From the NCBI GenBank assembly GCA_025558095.1, contig JAIVFI010000006.1, forward strand, positions 744,001-808,000: DNA of 64,000 bases, read 5' to 3'. Each line of letters opens with the position of its first letter. Positions within the stretch are counted from its first letter, which is position 1. Shown piece by piece: positions 42,200 to 53,100 of the stretch. The notes below the pieces were generated by a model. It saw only the letters and a program-made list of their open reading frames with translations, ran no database searches and had not been told where the DNA came from. Position numbers and translations under genes: made by a program. The stretch is from Hyaloraphidium curvatum (lineage: Eukaryota > Monoblepharomycota > Hyaloraphidiomycetes > Hyaloraphidiales > Hyaloraphidiaceae).

Positions 42200-42535
42200 A
42201 GCACTGTAGCTCTGGCCGATGAAGGAAGCGACGACGTGGCGGACAAACTCTGCGCCTTCCGCCGGAAGACTGCGGTCTGTTGCGGTGGCGTTGGGACCGA
42301 GTGCTTCAAAAAAGTGCTACGGCAGCTGAGAACCCGCCTGCAGCGCGGATCGGAGTCGCAGTGTTCCCTTGAGACTGCCTGCTCGAACCCGGAGTGCGGC
42401 CGCGGCGGAGCCGGGCAGGAGCTCAAGCGCTGTTCCGGCTGCAAATTCGGAGTTTACTGCTCGAAAGAGTGCCAGAGAACCCATTGGCCAGCCCACCGCA
42501 AGCAGTGCGTGCAGCCGGACGCGGACGGGGCCTGA
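42200..42535 (+). pseudogene. 5'-truncated MYND zinc-finger gene fragment
   Basis: An open stretch reads CCGGVGTECFKKVLRQLRTR, then a linker with SNPECGRGG, and then a complete MYND finger (LKRCSGCKFGVYCSKECQRT, HWPAHRKQC) before the stop. No in-frame start codon lies between the upstream dioxygenase stop and this segment, and the KPRVRG N-terminal block of the full-length relative is missing. It is therefore either a truncated copy or the last exon of a gene whose first part I cannot see. The finger itself has all eight Cys/His positions. Confidence 0.6.
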
Positions 42536-42787
42536 TCGTTCGCGGCGGAACAGGAAGCGCGATCTGTGACTCACCGCACCCGTTGGGCAGCCGGCCTCCA
42601 AAGCTATGAAGAGCAGGCACTAGATTGATGCTGTAGGTTTCCATAGAGAGCGTGCACTGCCCTGGCGCCTTAATTCGTTTTGCGCCGAATCCCTGCGACG
42701 CGCGACGCGCATGCGGCAGCAAAAACTGTAGAACCAGAACCTGCAGCCCAGCGGCATCCATACCAGCGGCCCGCTGCCCATCTTGAA

Positions 42788-43438
42788 ATGCAGACCGCCA
42801 CGGAAAAGCCCCGCGTTCGCGGCTCCATCACCTCGAATGCCCGTGTCGGGCGCAAGGAGGTTCCCGCCTTCTTCAATGTAGAGCTGCACGTCGGGGGAGA
42901 GCCGCTCCCCCGGCTCCTGGATGCGACCTTTGCCGTCAACCGCGCAGCGGTGCCCGAGGAGTTCCGGGACGGCGAGCTCACCGTCGCGCTGCAGCGGGTC
43001 TGCGGGGAGTGGTGCCACGAACGGCTTCTCCCTCTCGACGTGCGATGCTTCTCGTGCGGGACCCGCTTCGGACCCGGACTGAGCAAAGCTGCGCCGAGCC
43101 TCACGTCGACGTCAAGCGAAGGCAATGCTGCGGGACAAGTCAGGGTCGTGTCCAGGTGCTTCATGGCGGTCACTTGCGATCCGCTCCTGGGGACCAACTG
43201 CGCCGATCCTGCACGACGTCACCTCAGCAAGCTGCAGAAGGAATGGCTGAGCGAAAATGCCCATCCGGTCCTCCGGCACCTCTGCTCCAATCCCGCATGC
43301 GCCAAGCACGGGACGAAGGAAAGCTTCAAGCGCTGTGCGGTGTGCAAGCTGGCGAATTGCTGCTCGCGGGAGTGCCAGAAGGCCGATTGGCCCGAGCACC
43401 GGCAGAACTGTCGCCAGGATGAGAAGGACATGGCTTGA
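42788..43438 (+). CDS. MYND-type zinc-finger protein (intact family member)
   Basis: Single exon, 216 aa from the ATG at 42788; the frame is open upstream but the relative at 37 kb aligns from here. The N-terminal region (KPRVRGSITSNARVGRKEV, LDATFAVNRAAVPEEFRDGE, CFSCGTRFGP) is of unknown fold and contains its own CxxC pair. The C-terminus is a MYND finger: LCSNPACAKHG, FKRCAVCKLANCCSRECQ, DWPEHRQNC. MYND fingers usually bind proline-rich protein partners. Broken or partial relatives lie at 33.0, 36.3, 37.0, 42.2 and 43.9 kb, so this is the only clearly intact member of its type here. Confidence 0.75.
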   Translation: MQTATEKPRVRGSITSNARVGRKEVPAFFNVELHVGGEPLPRLLDATFAVNRAAVPEEFRDGELTVALQRVCGEWCHERLLPLDVRCFSCGTRFGPGLSKAAPSLTSTSSEGNAAGQVRVVSRCFMAVTCDPLLGTNCADPARRHLSKLQKEWLSENAHPVLRHLCSNPACAKHGTKESFKRCAVCKLANCCSRECQKADWPEHRQNCRQDEKDMA

Positions 43439-43889
43439 TTTCCCTTCGGGCTAAGGAGGCAGTCGACCCGCACCGTGGCCTATCCGTTCTCGCTGTTCAT
43501 TCGGCGCGAAGCTGCAGGAGAGCGCACCAGAAAAACAGTTACACCATCACGGCAAGTGTTCCAGGCAGGCGGACGCGGATGGGGCCCGATCGTGGAATGG
43601 CGGCGATCGGTGAATCCGCGCGGGGCAGAAAGCAGGCAGCTTGACTTTCGAAGCTCTTGAAGTCTAAGCGCTAGATCATGTACTGTAGAGGATCTCCAAG
43701 AAAAGCGAGCGGTGTCGCGATGCGTTTCTGTTCTACGTCGAGGACCGTCCGTCCTTGCTGACGTAAGTGCGGATCCTTTTGCGATTCCAGCGTTCGGAAG
43801 TTCGGTCCCTCGCGACCTGGCCGACGCAGACCAACTCGGCTATCACGTTTCAGCGTCGGATGGCGACCTCGAGGGGCGGATCCGGAACG
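43439..43889. other. Intergenic region, 451 bp
   Basis: Between the intact MYND gene and the next MYND remnant. Faint similarity to the middle of MYND genes may begin near 43800 but is too weak to claim. No other feature seen. Confidence 0.4.
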
Positions 43890-44151
43890 GACTGCTACGA
43901 AACTGGGCGCCGCTACATCAGCAGATGAAGAAAAGCGAGAGAACCGAGAGCACACCGAGAGCCTCGACGTGCCGCAGACCTTCGTGTCGACAATCCGTCG
44001 TGCCCCGCCAAGCTTTTCCGTCGTCCCACTGAGGAGTTCAAGGGTTGCTCGTTGTGCAAAGCGCCGCGAGTACTGCTCGAAGCAGTGTCAGAAGATGCAC
44101 TGGCCCGTTCATCGCCATTCATGCCTGCGGTCGGACGTAGATTCGGCGTGA
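43890..44151 (+). pseudogene. MYND zinc-finger remnant with frameshift
   Basis: One frame gives EEFKGCSLCKAP and the next frame gives EYCSKQCQKMHWPVHRHSC plus LRSDVDSA and a stop; a one-base change between them breaks the finger. Upstream, GTDCYETGRRYISR followed by a stop resembles the CFKKVLRQL block of the copy at 42.2 kb. No usable start codon. The end SDVDSA resembles the PDADGA and LDADST ends of the other copies. Confidence 0.65.
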
Positions 44152-44548
44152 TCGTGCGGTGGGACTCCACCACCAGCGGCACCAGATCGACGAAACAGCT
44201 CATCGCCCGCAGCTAGCGGACAACTTGGAACTGGGCAAGCTAAAAAGGCGCGACAGAACAGCACGGTAACGGGTATACTCGTGTCAAGGGCTTACTATAG
44301 AGCGTGTAGAGCAGTGGCCGGCAGTGTCAACAGGCAGCATGCGTCCAAAGAGCCCGCGACCGAAAGATTCCACGCCGTGCCATGCAGAGTTGAAACACCA
44401 TCTATTTGTCTTTGACAACAAAGGTTGAAATGAGGTAGAAAATGAGCCTGTCCTAGTATGTGAAATCCGAAGCCAAAACAAGGTCTGGAGAGGCCAAAGG
44501 CGTCATCGATCAGCGCCAGTCTGTGGCACGCACAGCTTTATCTCACCT
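44152..44548. other. Intergenic region, 397 bp
   Basis: AT-richer than the average here. It lies between a MYND remnant (plus) and the stop of the secreted protein gene (minus). No gene, repeat or RNA seen. Confidence 0.5.
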
Positions 44549-45213
44549 TTAGGTGGCGCAGTTGGCGAGGCCGTCCGCTTCCGGGTTCGGGCAAGCGCCG
44601 CGATCCTTCTGGTACCAAAGGTACGCACCCGTCTCTGGAGACCACTTTGTGCACTCTGAGCCGGCGTAAAGCTTGCACGAGCCATTCCCGCTGTTCCACG
44701 AGAAGTTTGCGCAGTTGTTGTTGGCGTCGCACAGGGCCTCGCAGGCGCCGCTGTCGATCGTGGTCGACGACGATAGATACGCCGTGCCGCAGCCGCAAGT
44801 GCCTCCATCCAAGCAACCGTATTCACCGTTGGCGTCGTAGCGGCGGAGGAGAGAGCGGGATCCCTTGCTGTAGCTGACGCAGGCGATGGAGCCTGCGGGG
44901 GTGCCTGGGTAGCCAAACTCGCTGCAAGAGCCGTCAGCTCCCGCGTGACGGCAACGCCAAGGCGGAAGGCAATACCAGTAGGCGGCGGCGTCGCAATCTC
45001 CGCAGGAGCGCTTGAACAGGACCGTAGTCGCCGTTGCGGGTGCGGCGTCAGAGTGCCTGGGACCGCGGAGGGGGGTGGGGAGAGGAGTCAGCCAGGTCAG
45101 GACCGCCGCACTGGCGGGAGCTGCCCGCGCCAGACTCACGGGACGAGCGCCAAAGCGGCGGCGGCGAGCACGGCCAGGCGGAGGCCGCCGAGCGAGAAGT
45201 GCAAGCGAGTCAT
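44549..45213 (-). CDS. Secreted cysteine-rich protein with PAN/Apple-like segment
   Basis: Two exons, 45213-45140 and 45056-44549, give 193 aa. The signal peptide (MTRLHFSLGGLRLAVLAAAALALVP) is encoded by exon 1 and the intron falls just after it. The mature protein is dense in cysteine (CGDCDAAAYWYCLPPWRCRH, GGTCGCG). It ends in a segment CEALCDANNNCANFSW then CKLYAGSECTKWSP, whose spacing resembles PAN/Apple domains that bind carbohydrate or protein. No enzymatic motif and no GPI tail. Likely an extracellular or cell-wall protein. Confidence 0.7.
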
Positions 45214-45611
45214 TGTACGTGGGCGTGACGAAATGGGGGACCGGCGGCAAGGAGCGTGGCGGAACCCAAACAAAGAGTCGGAGGGCGAGCTGGCGGTCTC
45301 CGGAGTGCCGACCCAGCGGTTGGGCCGGTTGAGAAGCGGTCACCGGGTCGGTCGGTGAGATTTGAGTGTGGGAAGGCAGATGGCCCTGTGTCCCTATCCC
45401 CAGCCCCGACGACCCTCAACACCAGCCTCCAATTTTCACCCGCTCGGGACGAGGGACAGGGGTTGGCGGAGCGTTTGTGCGCACATTCAGGGCCATTCAT
45501 CTGAGCGCCTGTGGGAGTGCAGCACGGTGCTCTTTGACCTGCCTCCGCCCCCGTCGCTGCTCTTTTCCCGGCGTTTGGGCCACTGTGAACAGGCGTTCAA
45601 CTTCGCATAGA
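45214..45611. other. Intergenic region, 398 bp
   Basis: Promoter of the secreted protein gene and 3' flank of the beta-lactamase gene, both minus strand. No feature recognised. Confidence 0.5.
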
Positions 45612-46730
45612 TCATCCCTCGGCTTCGTAGTAAAAGAACCAGTAGACAGCCGCCGCGGTCCTGGCCAGAACGTCGTGGCGGACCTCGCCCGGCTCCGTCT
45701 CGCCCCGTGCGATCTGCCCCTCGCCGTTGCGGATGTAGCCGGCAAAGAGGACCGTACCCAAATTGTCGGGGAGGATCACGTAGCTGGAAGGATGCCAGGC
45801 AGTGAGGTGGATACGCGAACGCGCTCGCCGCGAGCACCCACCCGATGTCGTTCTGGCACCCGCGGATGGTCCCCGTCTTGTTGCCCGCCCTGACGCCCGG
45901 CGGCATCCCCGCGCGGAACCGCCTCGTGTCCCTGCACCGCGACATGACTCCCGTGATCCGCTCCCTGGCCTCGGCGCTCGCGCCCTCCCCGCTGAACATC
46001 TTGGCCATCAGCTTCACCATCCCCGCCGGGCTCGCCTTGTCCCGCGCCACGGCGTCCAGCGCAGCGGGGTTGGGGGGCATCCGCGAGGCCTGGTACCGCT
46101 CCGCCAGCTCGGGTTGCTCCCGTTCCAGCTTGGCGTACTTGTCCCTCAGCGGCGTCTCCGTGTCCTCGACGTCGAACAGCTCGGGCCAGCTCCGCTGCAG
46201 GAACTCCTTGGTCGTCGAGACCGGGTTGATCTCCTTCCCGTCGCCGACCTCCATCCCCATCGATTCTAGGTGCTTCCGCACGGCCGCGACGCCACCTATC
46301 CGCCGCAGGAGGACGTCCGTGGCCGTATTGTCCGACAAGGTCATCATCATCTCCAGCAGGTTGGCCACGGAGAAGGCGGCGCCGGGGTGTCCTCCCTGTT
46401 CCCGTCCGGAGCGTCAGACGCGCCCTCGACGCGTCGATAACGGCGACGACCCACCCACACCACTTCTGGGTACTCGATGGAGACGTCCATGACCTCCACG
46501 GGTATCAACTCCCCCGGCGCGATCTCACCGCGCTCCTCGGCCGCCAGGACCGCCAGCGCCACGGGCAGCTTGACGGTCGACGCCATCGGGAACAGTTCGT
46601 GTGCGTTGTACTCCAACGAAAGCCCGGATTCGAGGTGCAGCGCGGCGACACCGAGGCGGCCCGACGTCAAGCGCGAGAGGGAGGCGAGGGCCGCGAGGGC
46701 GCGTTCCCGCGGCGTCGGAGAAGGACCCAT
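45612..46730 (-). CDS. Class A-type serine beta-lactamase family protein
   Basis: Three exons, 46730-46455, 46395-45842 and 45783-45612, give 333 aa. All three class A active-site signatures are present: the nucleophile STVK at residues 51-54, SDN (in MTLSDNTATDVLLRRIGG) near residue 113, and KTG (in AGNKTGTIRGCQNDIG). The last junction yields CQNDIGYVILPDN, the expected strand after KTG. No signal peptide is visible, so the enzyme may be cytosolic, unlike bacterial relatives. It has an insert of about 50 residues between SDN and KTG. The class A fold is mainly bacterial, so an origin by transfer followed by intron gain is a reasonable inference. Activity on beta-lactams is not shown by sequence. 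Confidence 0.82.
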
Positions 46731-46756
46731 CGCGGGCAGGCAGCAGGGAGGGAGGA

Positions 46757-47436
46757 ATGCGGGCTGTGCCGAGCGCGCTTCGCCGCCGAAGCATCCACCC
46801 AACCCTGGTCGACCCTCAACCCTGGTCGGAGCGGGTTCCGAACGAGAATCATGGTGTTCACCGCCCACACGACCGCCACTACCTCTCTTTCGGACTCGAG
46901 GCCTCCCTCGAAGCCGTCCGACTGAACAACCTGGGCGGCAAGCACGCGTCCGCGGGCCGCTACGGCCTCGCCATCGACGCCTTCAACCGCGCCCTGGAAA
47001 TCAAGGAGCGGATCTACGGGAAGATCAGCGTGAGGGGGACGCGGAGAAACTCGAGAAGGCGCGGGCGGTCGCCGAGGAGATGCTCGCCATCGCCGAACGC
47101 ATCGGCAGCGCGGAACAGAAGCGCATCGCCAAGGAGATCCTGGCGGACATCGCCAAGCTGCTCGGCGGGAATGCCAAGCCGATGAATGCCAAAGACGACT
47201 CGAAGGAGTCCACCGTGCTGTCGGCGGAGAAGGGCGCCACCATCTCGGTCGAGCCCCCGACCCGGAGGTGCTTCAACCCGCGGTGCCCGCACTCGACGAT
47301 CAACGGCGCGCCGGTGCCCAACGCGGACGGCACCGAGCGGCAGTTTCTCCGCTGCTCGAGGTGCAAGAGGGTCTATTACTGCGGCGCGCAGTGCCAGAGG
47401 CAGGCGTGGGCAGAGCACAAGCGCTCGTGCGAGTGA
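46757..47436 (+). CDS. TPR-MYND zinc-finger protein with frame break
   Basis: The first part, from the ATG at 46757, ends in a tetratricopeptide-like unit (AVRLNNLGGKHASAGRYGLA, FNRALEIKERIYGK). The second part, in another frame, is a helical segment (ARAVAEEMLAIAERIG, KRIAKEILADIAKLLGG) and a C-terminal MYND finger (CFNPRCPHS, FLRCSRCKRVYYCGAQCQ, AWAEHKRSC). The break is near 47030. Either a 47-50 base intron begins at the GTGAGG there, or one base is missing in the following run of five G. The start is only 26 bases from the beta-lactamase start on the other strand, which is very tight, so the true start could be further in. Confidence 0.6.
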
Positions 47437-47455
47437 CGGGACCGTCGGTGTGGGG

Positions 47456-48554
47456 CTACAAGGAAGCCCCGTTGGCGGCTGCCTGGTAGAACGTGTTCTC
47501 CCCGTACCCGGCCCTCGTCGTCATCCCGCCGTCGATGATGTGCTCGGCGCCCGTTCTGCGGAGAGGAATCACTGCGTCAGTCGCTGTGCGCGGCAACGGG
47601 TGCAGCGGACCCACGTGAAGGAGCTCTCGGTGCTCGCGAGGTACAGGATGAGGTTCGCGACCTCGATAGGGTTGCCGAGGCGGTTCATCGGCTGCGCCTG
47701 CTCCAAGCGGGCGAGATTGGCTTGCTGGATCGCGGGGTCGAGGGCGGGGTCGCGGAGAGCACGGTCGAGCAGCGGTGTATCAAAATAAGTTGGGTGAACG
47801 GAATTTACTCGTATGTTCTTGGGCGCGAGGAAGAGGGCAGCGTGCTTGGTGAGCCCGCGGACGGCCCACTTCGTCGTCGTGTACGTCATCCCCGTCATCC
47901 CCGTCAGGCCCGCAACCGATGAAAAGTTGATTATCGACTTGCCCTCGGGCACGGGGTTCTTCTCCATCGATGCCGCGCCCGCCTTGATCCCGAAATAGAA
48001 GCCGTCCAGATTGATCGCCATCATGTTGCGCCAATCCGATGTCGGGTGCTGCGAGATGCTGGCGTCCAGGCTGCGCATGTAGTCCGCGTACTCGAAGCCG
48101 ATGCCCGCGTTGTTCAGCAGGACGTCCTGCGTTCGCCATTGTCGTGAGCGGGGGATGGCGGACCCGACCGGAGCGGGAGACGAACCAAGGGGCCGTAGGT
48201 CAGCTCGGTAAACTCCACCGCCTTTGTCCATTGCTCCTCCTTCGTCACGTCCAGGGGAAACCTGCCGAAGTTCCGTTCAGACGCCGTCCGGACGAATCCC
48301 GGGGAAACGGACCAAGCCGCGCGCCCGCCCTCCTTCTCAATCTCGGCCGCCAACGCCTTGCCCCTCTCATCGAACACGGGCAAATCCGTCAGGACGATGC
48401 GTGCGCCGTGGGCCGCCAGCAGCTTCCCGCACGTGCTCCCGAAGCCGCCGTCCGACGTCGCGCCCGAAATCAGGACGACTCGGCCCTGCCCCGTCGACGC
48501 GTTCAGCATGCGCGGGCCGGTTCCGGCAGCGCTGGCAACGGCGGGAGACGCCAT
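47456..48554 (-). CDS. Short-chain dehydrogenase/reductase
   Basis: Three exons, 48554-48186, 48126-47615 and 47555-47456, give 326 aa. Rossmann-fold marks appear in order: the nucleotide-binding loop VVLISGATSDGGFGSTCGK near residue 30, LNNAGIG restored after intron 1, INFSSVAG with the catalytic serine, and TYTTTKWAV with the Y-x-x-x-K pair. The end, TGAEHIIDGGMTTRAGY, is restored by intron 2 and matches classical SDR C-termini. Classical SDRs oxidise or reduce alcohols and ketones with NAD(P); the substrate is unknown. An insert of about 30 residues follows the first helix. Its stop is 19 bases from the stop of the TPR-MYND gene. Confidence 0.88.
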
Positions 48555-49241
48555 GCTGCGGCCGCGCCGTGGGAGGAGACTGCGGGATAGCGGGGGAGAC
48601 AATACGGCGGGTCGAGGACTAGGCGGAACAAGGGCCGATAGGAGGCGGGCGGAACAGCATCGGACGAGCAGAAGAAGGACCCTTCGTGACCAGAGAATGC
48701 CTCGCCTTTCTACATCCTGTGCGGAGTTGTATGGACGTCTCGCGGACACTTGATCCATGTCCCGCGGAGCCCGCTTTCACTACCCCACGGGGTGGTGCCG
48801 ATTGGACGGCAAGGTCACCGTCCTCAGCATCCTATGCCAAAGCGTTACATCCGTCCTCGACATCCGTGTGGGGTGCGGCGGCTGCCTTTGCGTTCGGATC
48901 AACGGCACAGCTCGGTGCGGCAGGGCGGAACGAACTTTGCGCTGCCCCGACGCTGAGCCGCGATCGCCGGTCCCACGTCGTCCGAACCCCCCCCCCCCCC
49001 CCGCCCTTCCGGACAGTCGCGCACCCACGATCACCAGCCTGCTTCGTAGGGAAACCACAGCAAGGTGCCGCGGCGGCCGCGATTGGCGGCGACGGCATGT
49101 CTGACGGCTCATATCCCTCGCGGTTGGAACCATTGCCCGCACACCACATCGCCGACGGTATCGACATCGGTTTCCCTCGGAAACCGTCTCGTCGCCTCTC
49201 GGAACATCCCTTTGTCGCCAGGGGCCGTTATAGACCCGGAA
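48555..49241. other. Divergent intergenic region, 687 bp
   Basis: Between the starts of the SDR (minus) and the cupredoxin (plus). It includes a run of 16 C (48987-49002). Overlapping open frames here are not protein-like. No other signal. Confidence 0.5.
48987..49002. repeat. Homopolymer run of 16 C
   Basis: Sixteen consecutive C upstream of the GPI-anchored cupredoxin gene. It matches in length the G16 run at 16736. Confidence 0.9.
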
Positions 49242-49983
49242 ATGAAGATCCTCAGCTTCGCCCTCGCTGCCGCGCTCGTGGCCGCGGCTCTCGGCTCCGC
49301 CGGCGCGGCGACCGTCAACGTGCAGGTGGGGCCTGGCGGCACCCTGACGTACAACCCTGCGAGCGTCACGATTGACGTGGGGGACACGGTCCAGTGGTTT
49401 GTGGCCGCTCCCGATGGACCCTCTACGAGGATCACTGATCTCGCCCTTCCTGCTCTCCTCTCCACCGATCTCGCCCACGCGGCCCTCGTTCACAGGGACT
49501 GGGTGTCCGGAACTCACGACGTCATCATGTCGGACTCGGCGACCAGCTGCAACCAAGCCGCCAACGCCGTCTTTGCCAGCGCCATCTTCACCGGCGCCGG
49601 CAACACCTTCTCCCACACCTTCACCGCCGCCGGTACCTTCCCGTACATCTGCACCGTGGGCATTCACTGCCAGGCCGGTAGGTGTCTTGATTTTCAGAGT
49701 CCCGGGGAAGGGCCGGGCTGATATGGTTCCGTCAGGCATGAGGGGCGTCGTCATCGTCCGGCAAGCAGCCACGACCGCCACGACGGCAGCGACCGCCACC
49801 ACTGCCGCCCCGACCACCAGCGCTGCCCCGACCACCAGCGCTGCCCCGACCACCAGCGCTGCCCCGACGACCAGCGCCGCCCCGACCACGACCTCGCGGC
49901 CCGCTGCTGCCGGCCGCGTCGGGTCCGGCCTCCTGCTGGGCGTCGGCGCCGCCGTCGCGGGCGCCATGGTCGTGGCATTCTAG
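49242..49983 (+). CDS. GPI-anchored cupredoxin (extracellular serine/threonine-rich type)
   Basis: Three exons, 49242-49396, 49496-49677 and 49736-49983, give 194 aa. A signal peptide (MKILSFALAAALVAAALGSAGA) leads to a cupredoxin domain: LTYNPASVTIDVGDTVQWDW, the first copper histidine in VSGTHDVIMSDS, and the ligand loop YICTVGIHCQAGM completed across intron 2 (Cys, His, Met). A stalk of tandem TTSAAP units follows, then a hydrophobic tail (GSGLLLGVGAAVAGAMVVAF) typical of GPI signals. Fungal proteins of this layout sit in the plasma membrane or wall. Electron-transfer partner unknown. Confidence 0.85.
49804..49889 (+). repeat. 18-bp tandem repeat coding TTSAAP
   Basis: Four close copies of ccgaccaccagcgctgcc, the last degenerate, encode the TTSAAP stalk of the cupredoxin. 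Repeat number likely varies between strains. Confidence 0.8.
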
Positions 49984-50136
49984 GATCCGTCAGCCGCTAG
50001 AGACACCTGGAGATCGTTTAGGAGCAGACATATGGGGTATCTACGTCATTTCACTTCAGGAAGATACAGCAGATCGCAATAACATATCCCCCCTTCCTCC
50101 ACCTGCCCGTGCCCAAAATTCTCGTTGCCACGACGA

Positions 50137-53100
50137 TTAAGCTTCCTTGACGCAGAGAACCCTGAACCTCCTCGTCCGCTCGTCCCACTCCAACCCGTGG
50201 ACGTCGTGCTCGAAACCCGGCCACCGCCGGTCGAACTCGCCCAGCGCGACCAGGTAATCCAGCACTGCCGTGTCCTCGGGCCCCGTGGCCGCGCACTCCC
50301 CCGGCATCAGCACCGGTATCCCCGGGGGATACGGCGTCACCGCCACCGCGGCCGTCCTCCCCATCAGCCGGTCCAGCGGCACCTGCTCCACCTGGTTCCG
50401 CACCAGCCGGCGGTACGCCTCGGCGGGGGTCAGCCTCGCGCACGGGGGGCGGTCGAACGCGCGCACGAGCAGGCGCAGCTGGTCCTGCCCGCGCTTGAAG
50501 GCGTGCATCTCCTGGCAGAAGTCGGAGAAGAGCACGGGGTGCTCGGGGCGCGCCGAGGCGGGTTCCTCGGCGTCCGTGTCCGAGACGGAGAGGTCCAGGT
50601 TGGGGGAGCTGCCGCCCACGGGGCCGTACGCCGATCGGTACTCGGAGACCAGCTCGGGGAGCACGTCTGAGAGGGTCGCGGTGTCGCTGTCGTAGAGGCG
50701 CTTGAACTCGGCCAGCGAGTTGAGCAGCGTGTTCCACTTGCTCTCCGTCACGCCGAGCGAGAATACTGCGCGACGAAAAGAGAGGTGTCAGCTCGCCGTA
50801 GAGAAGCCACTGCGACGAAGACTAACGGAAAAGCATGGAGTAGTCCCCGGTTTTCTCGACCTGGATCCCGCGCTTGTCCAGGAACTTGGTCACGATCGCC
50901 GCTGGGATTCCGCACTCGTTCATGCTGCCGTCCACGTTGCCCCCGGGGGTGAGGATGGTGACCTTGATGGGATCGAGGAAGCAGTAGCGGTCCTGGAGGC
51001 CTTCGAATCCGTGCCACTTGTCGGCAGGATGGAGGCACCAGCAGTCCGGATCCGAAACCAGCTGGTCGATGTCGGCCTCCAGGAACGGCTTGCGGTCCTT
51101 TTCCGGCACGGTCGAGACGCCCGGCACGAGCTGCGGCTGCCACACCTCGAACCACCACGACCTGTCCAGTTTCTCCCCGTCCGCATCCTCCGCGAAGCTC
51201 AGGTTCAGCGGCGCACCCTTCTCGGCATTCCGCATCGCGTACCGCATCGCCTGCGCGCGATAGCTCTCCCCCATCCGCGCCATCTTGCGCCTGAACCTGA
51301 CCGCCTCGGCGATGCTCGCCGCGATGATCCCCGACCCCGCCCAGCCGGCCTTGCCCGGCCCCGCGCCGAGGCTGTTCTCCACCATCGCCCCGGCGACGTC
51401 GATCGAGGCCATGATGGCGTACTGCGGGCTCGTGGAGCTCTGCATCATGAAGCTCTCGTTGAGGTGCGGGTGCGGGACGTTGCCCCGCGCGCCGGCGCGG
51501 ACGTGCAGCATGGCGGCCTGGGAGAGGGCCGCGAGGAGCTTGTGCGTCGAGTGGGTGGCGAAGATGGTGGGGCCCAAGGGGGCGGGGGGCTTGGGAGCAT
51601 CGGTGCGGGAGTTGGGGCTGCTCGAGAGCTGCGAGACGGTGGAGCCGTTGGTGGGCGGGCGGGTGAGCTGGCCCTTGCGCGGGAGCGGGTTCCGCCTCTG
51701 CGCGTCCTCTTCGAAGGAGTACATGCCGAAGCGGTCGCGATACAGCGGGTGGAAGCGGGAGTAGGCCGTCCACGCCTCGTCCCAGTGGATACGCTCCACC
51801 CCGGCAGGGTCGAGCAGCTCCTTCACCATGCCGGTGTGGTAGCACAGGCCGTCGTAGGTTGAGTTGGTGATGACCGAGTAGACCACCGGGCCGTCGGGCT
51901 CCTCGTAGTGCTGTGCGAGGGGGTTGCGCCGGACCGCGTCCCAGACGGCCTCGCGGGTGAGAGAGGCAGGCCGGATTGGGCCAATTATGCCCAGACCGTT
52001 GCGCTGGGGGAGGAGGAAGGTCGGAATGCCGCCCGTCGTCTGCATGCCCTGTCGTGGAACAAATATGAGCACGGCGTGCAGCTCGTGCAAACTGAAACGC
52101 AGCAAACCTGGATGACGGACTTGTGGCAGTTTCGATCAACCAGGGCGCGGTCCCCCCTCGTCACGCAGGCGCCAATGATGACACGGTTGGACGTTGATGT
52201 CCCGTTGGTCACAAAGTAGGTCCGATCCGCGCCAAACAGCTTCGCAGCCTTCTTCTCCGCGACCTTGAGCGGGCCCGTGTGGTCGTTCAAGGAGCCGAGC
52301 TGGCTCACCGAGACCGAAAGGTCCGTCCGGAGCAGCGGCTCGCCGAAGAAGGCGTGGAACGCGGCGCCGGTCGGCGTGCGCAAGAAGGCCTGGCCGCCCG
52401 AATGTCCCGGGGTGTGCCACGAGTAGTGGCTTTCCTGGGCGAACCGCACCAGGGCGTCGAAAAAGGGGGCCGCCTTCATCACCGAGTCGACGTACTTGGC
52501 GATCTTGGCCGAGATGCGCCCCACGACGTGGGCGCAGGAGGGCTCGTTGCGGAAGACGATCTCGTTCGCCAGCTGCGAGGCCCATTCGGGCAGGTCCTCC
52601 TCGCCGTACGCGGCCGGTTCCGCCAGGATCACTATGGGGATGTCCCCGTTGATTCGCGAGCGCACGGTCAGGGCCAAGTCCTCGGCAGCCTCACTTCCGG
52701 GCTTGCGTGCCTCTGCTGGCGAGTGTGAGCCGCGCGTGTCGTTCGAGTCGGCGGTGTACGATCGAGCGGGCGACGGCGAGCGGGCCCTTGATCCGTTGAC
52801 CGCCCATCCGTTCCGCGGCAGGTCCAGCGAGCCGGGGAGCGGCGCCCGCGGCGGCGCATCTGCGTCCCGGCCTCTCTGCGAAGTATCGTGCGAGGAGAAG
52901 CTCCAGTTGTGCGCGTGCGCGTCGCGGTCGTCGGGCTCCGCGCCGGGCAGCGCGACGACCACCGCCGAGAGGCCCTGGCCCGCGTCCGAGAGCACCGTCG
53001 CCTTGGCGGCACGCAGAGACGTGACGGGCGACACGACGTGCCCGGCCCGCGACAGCTCCTGGATCAGGTTGCGGATGAAAGTGCCTCCGCCTCCACGAGC

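Noticed and set aside
33015-44151. Transposon as the cause of the MYND and seven-helix copies
   Set aside because: No transposase, reverse transcriptase, terminal repeats or target-site duplications were seen; segmental duplication fits better, and copy B/D identity includes introns and flanks, arguing against retrocopying.
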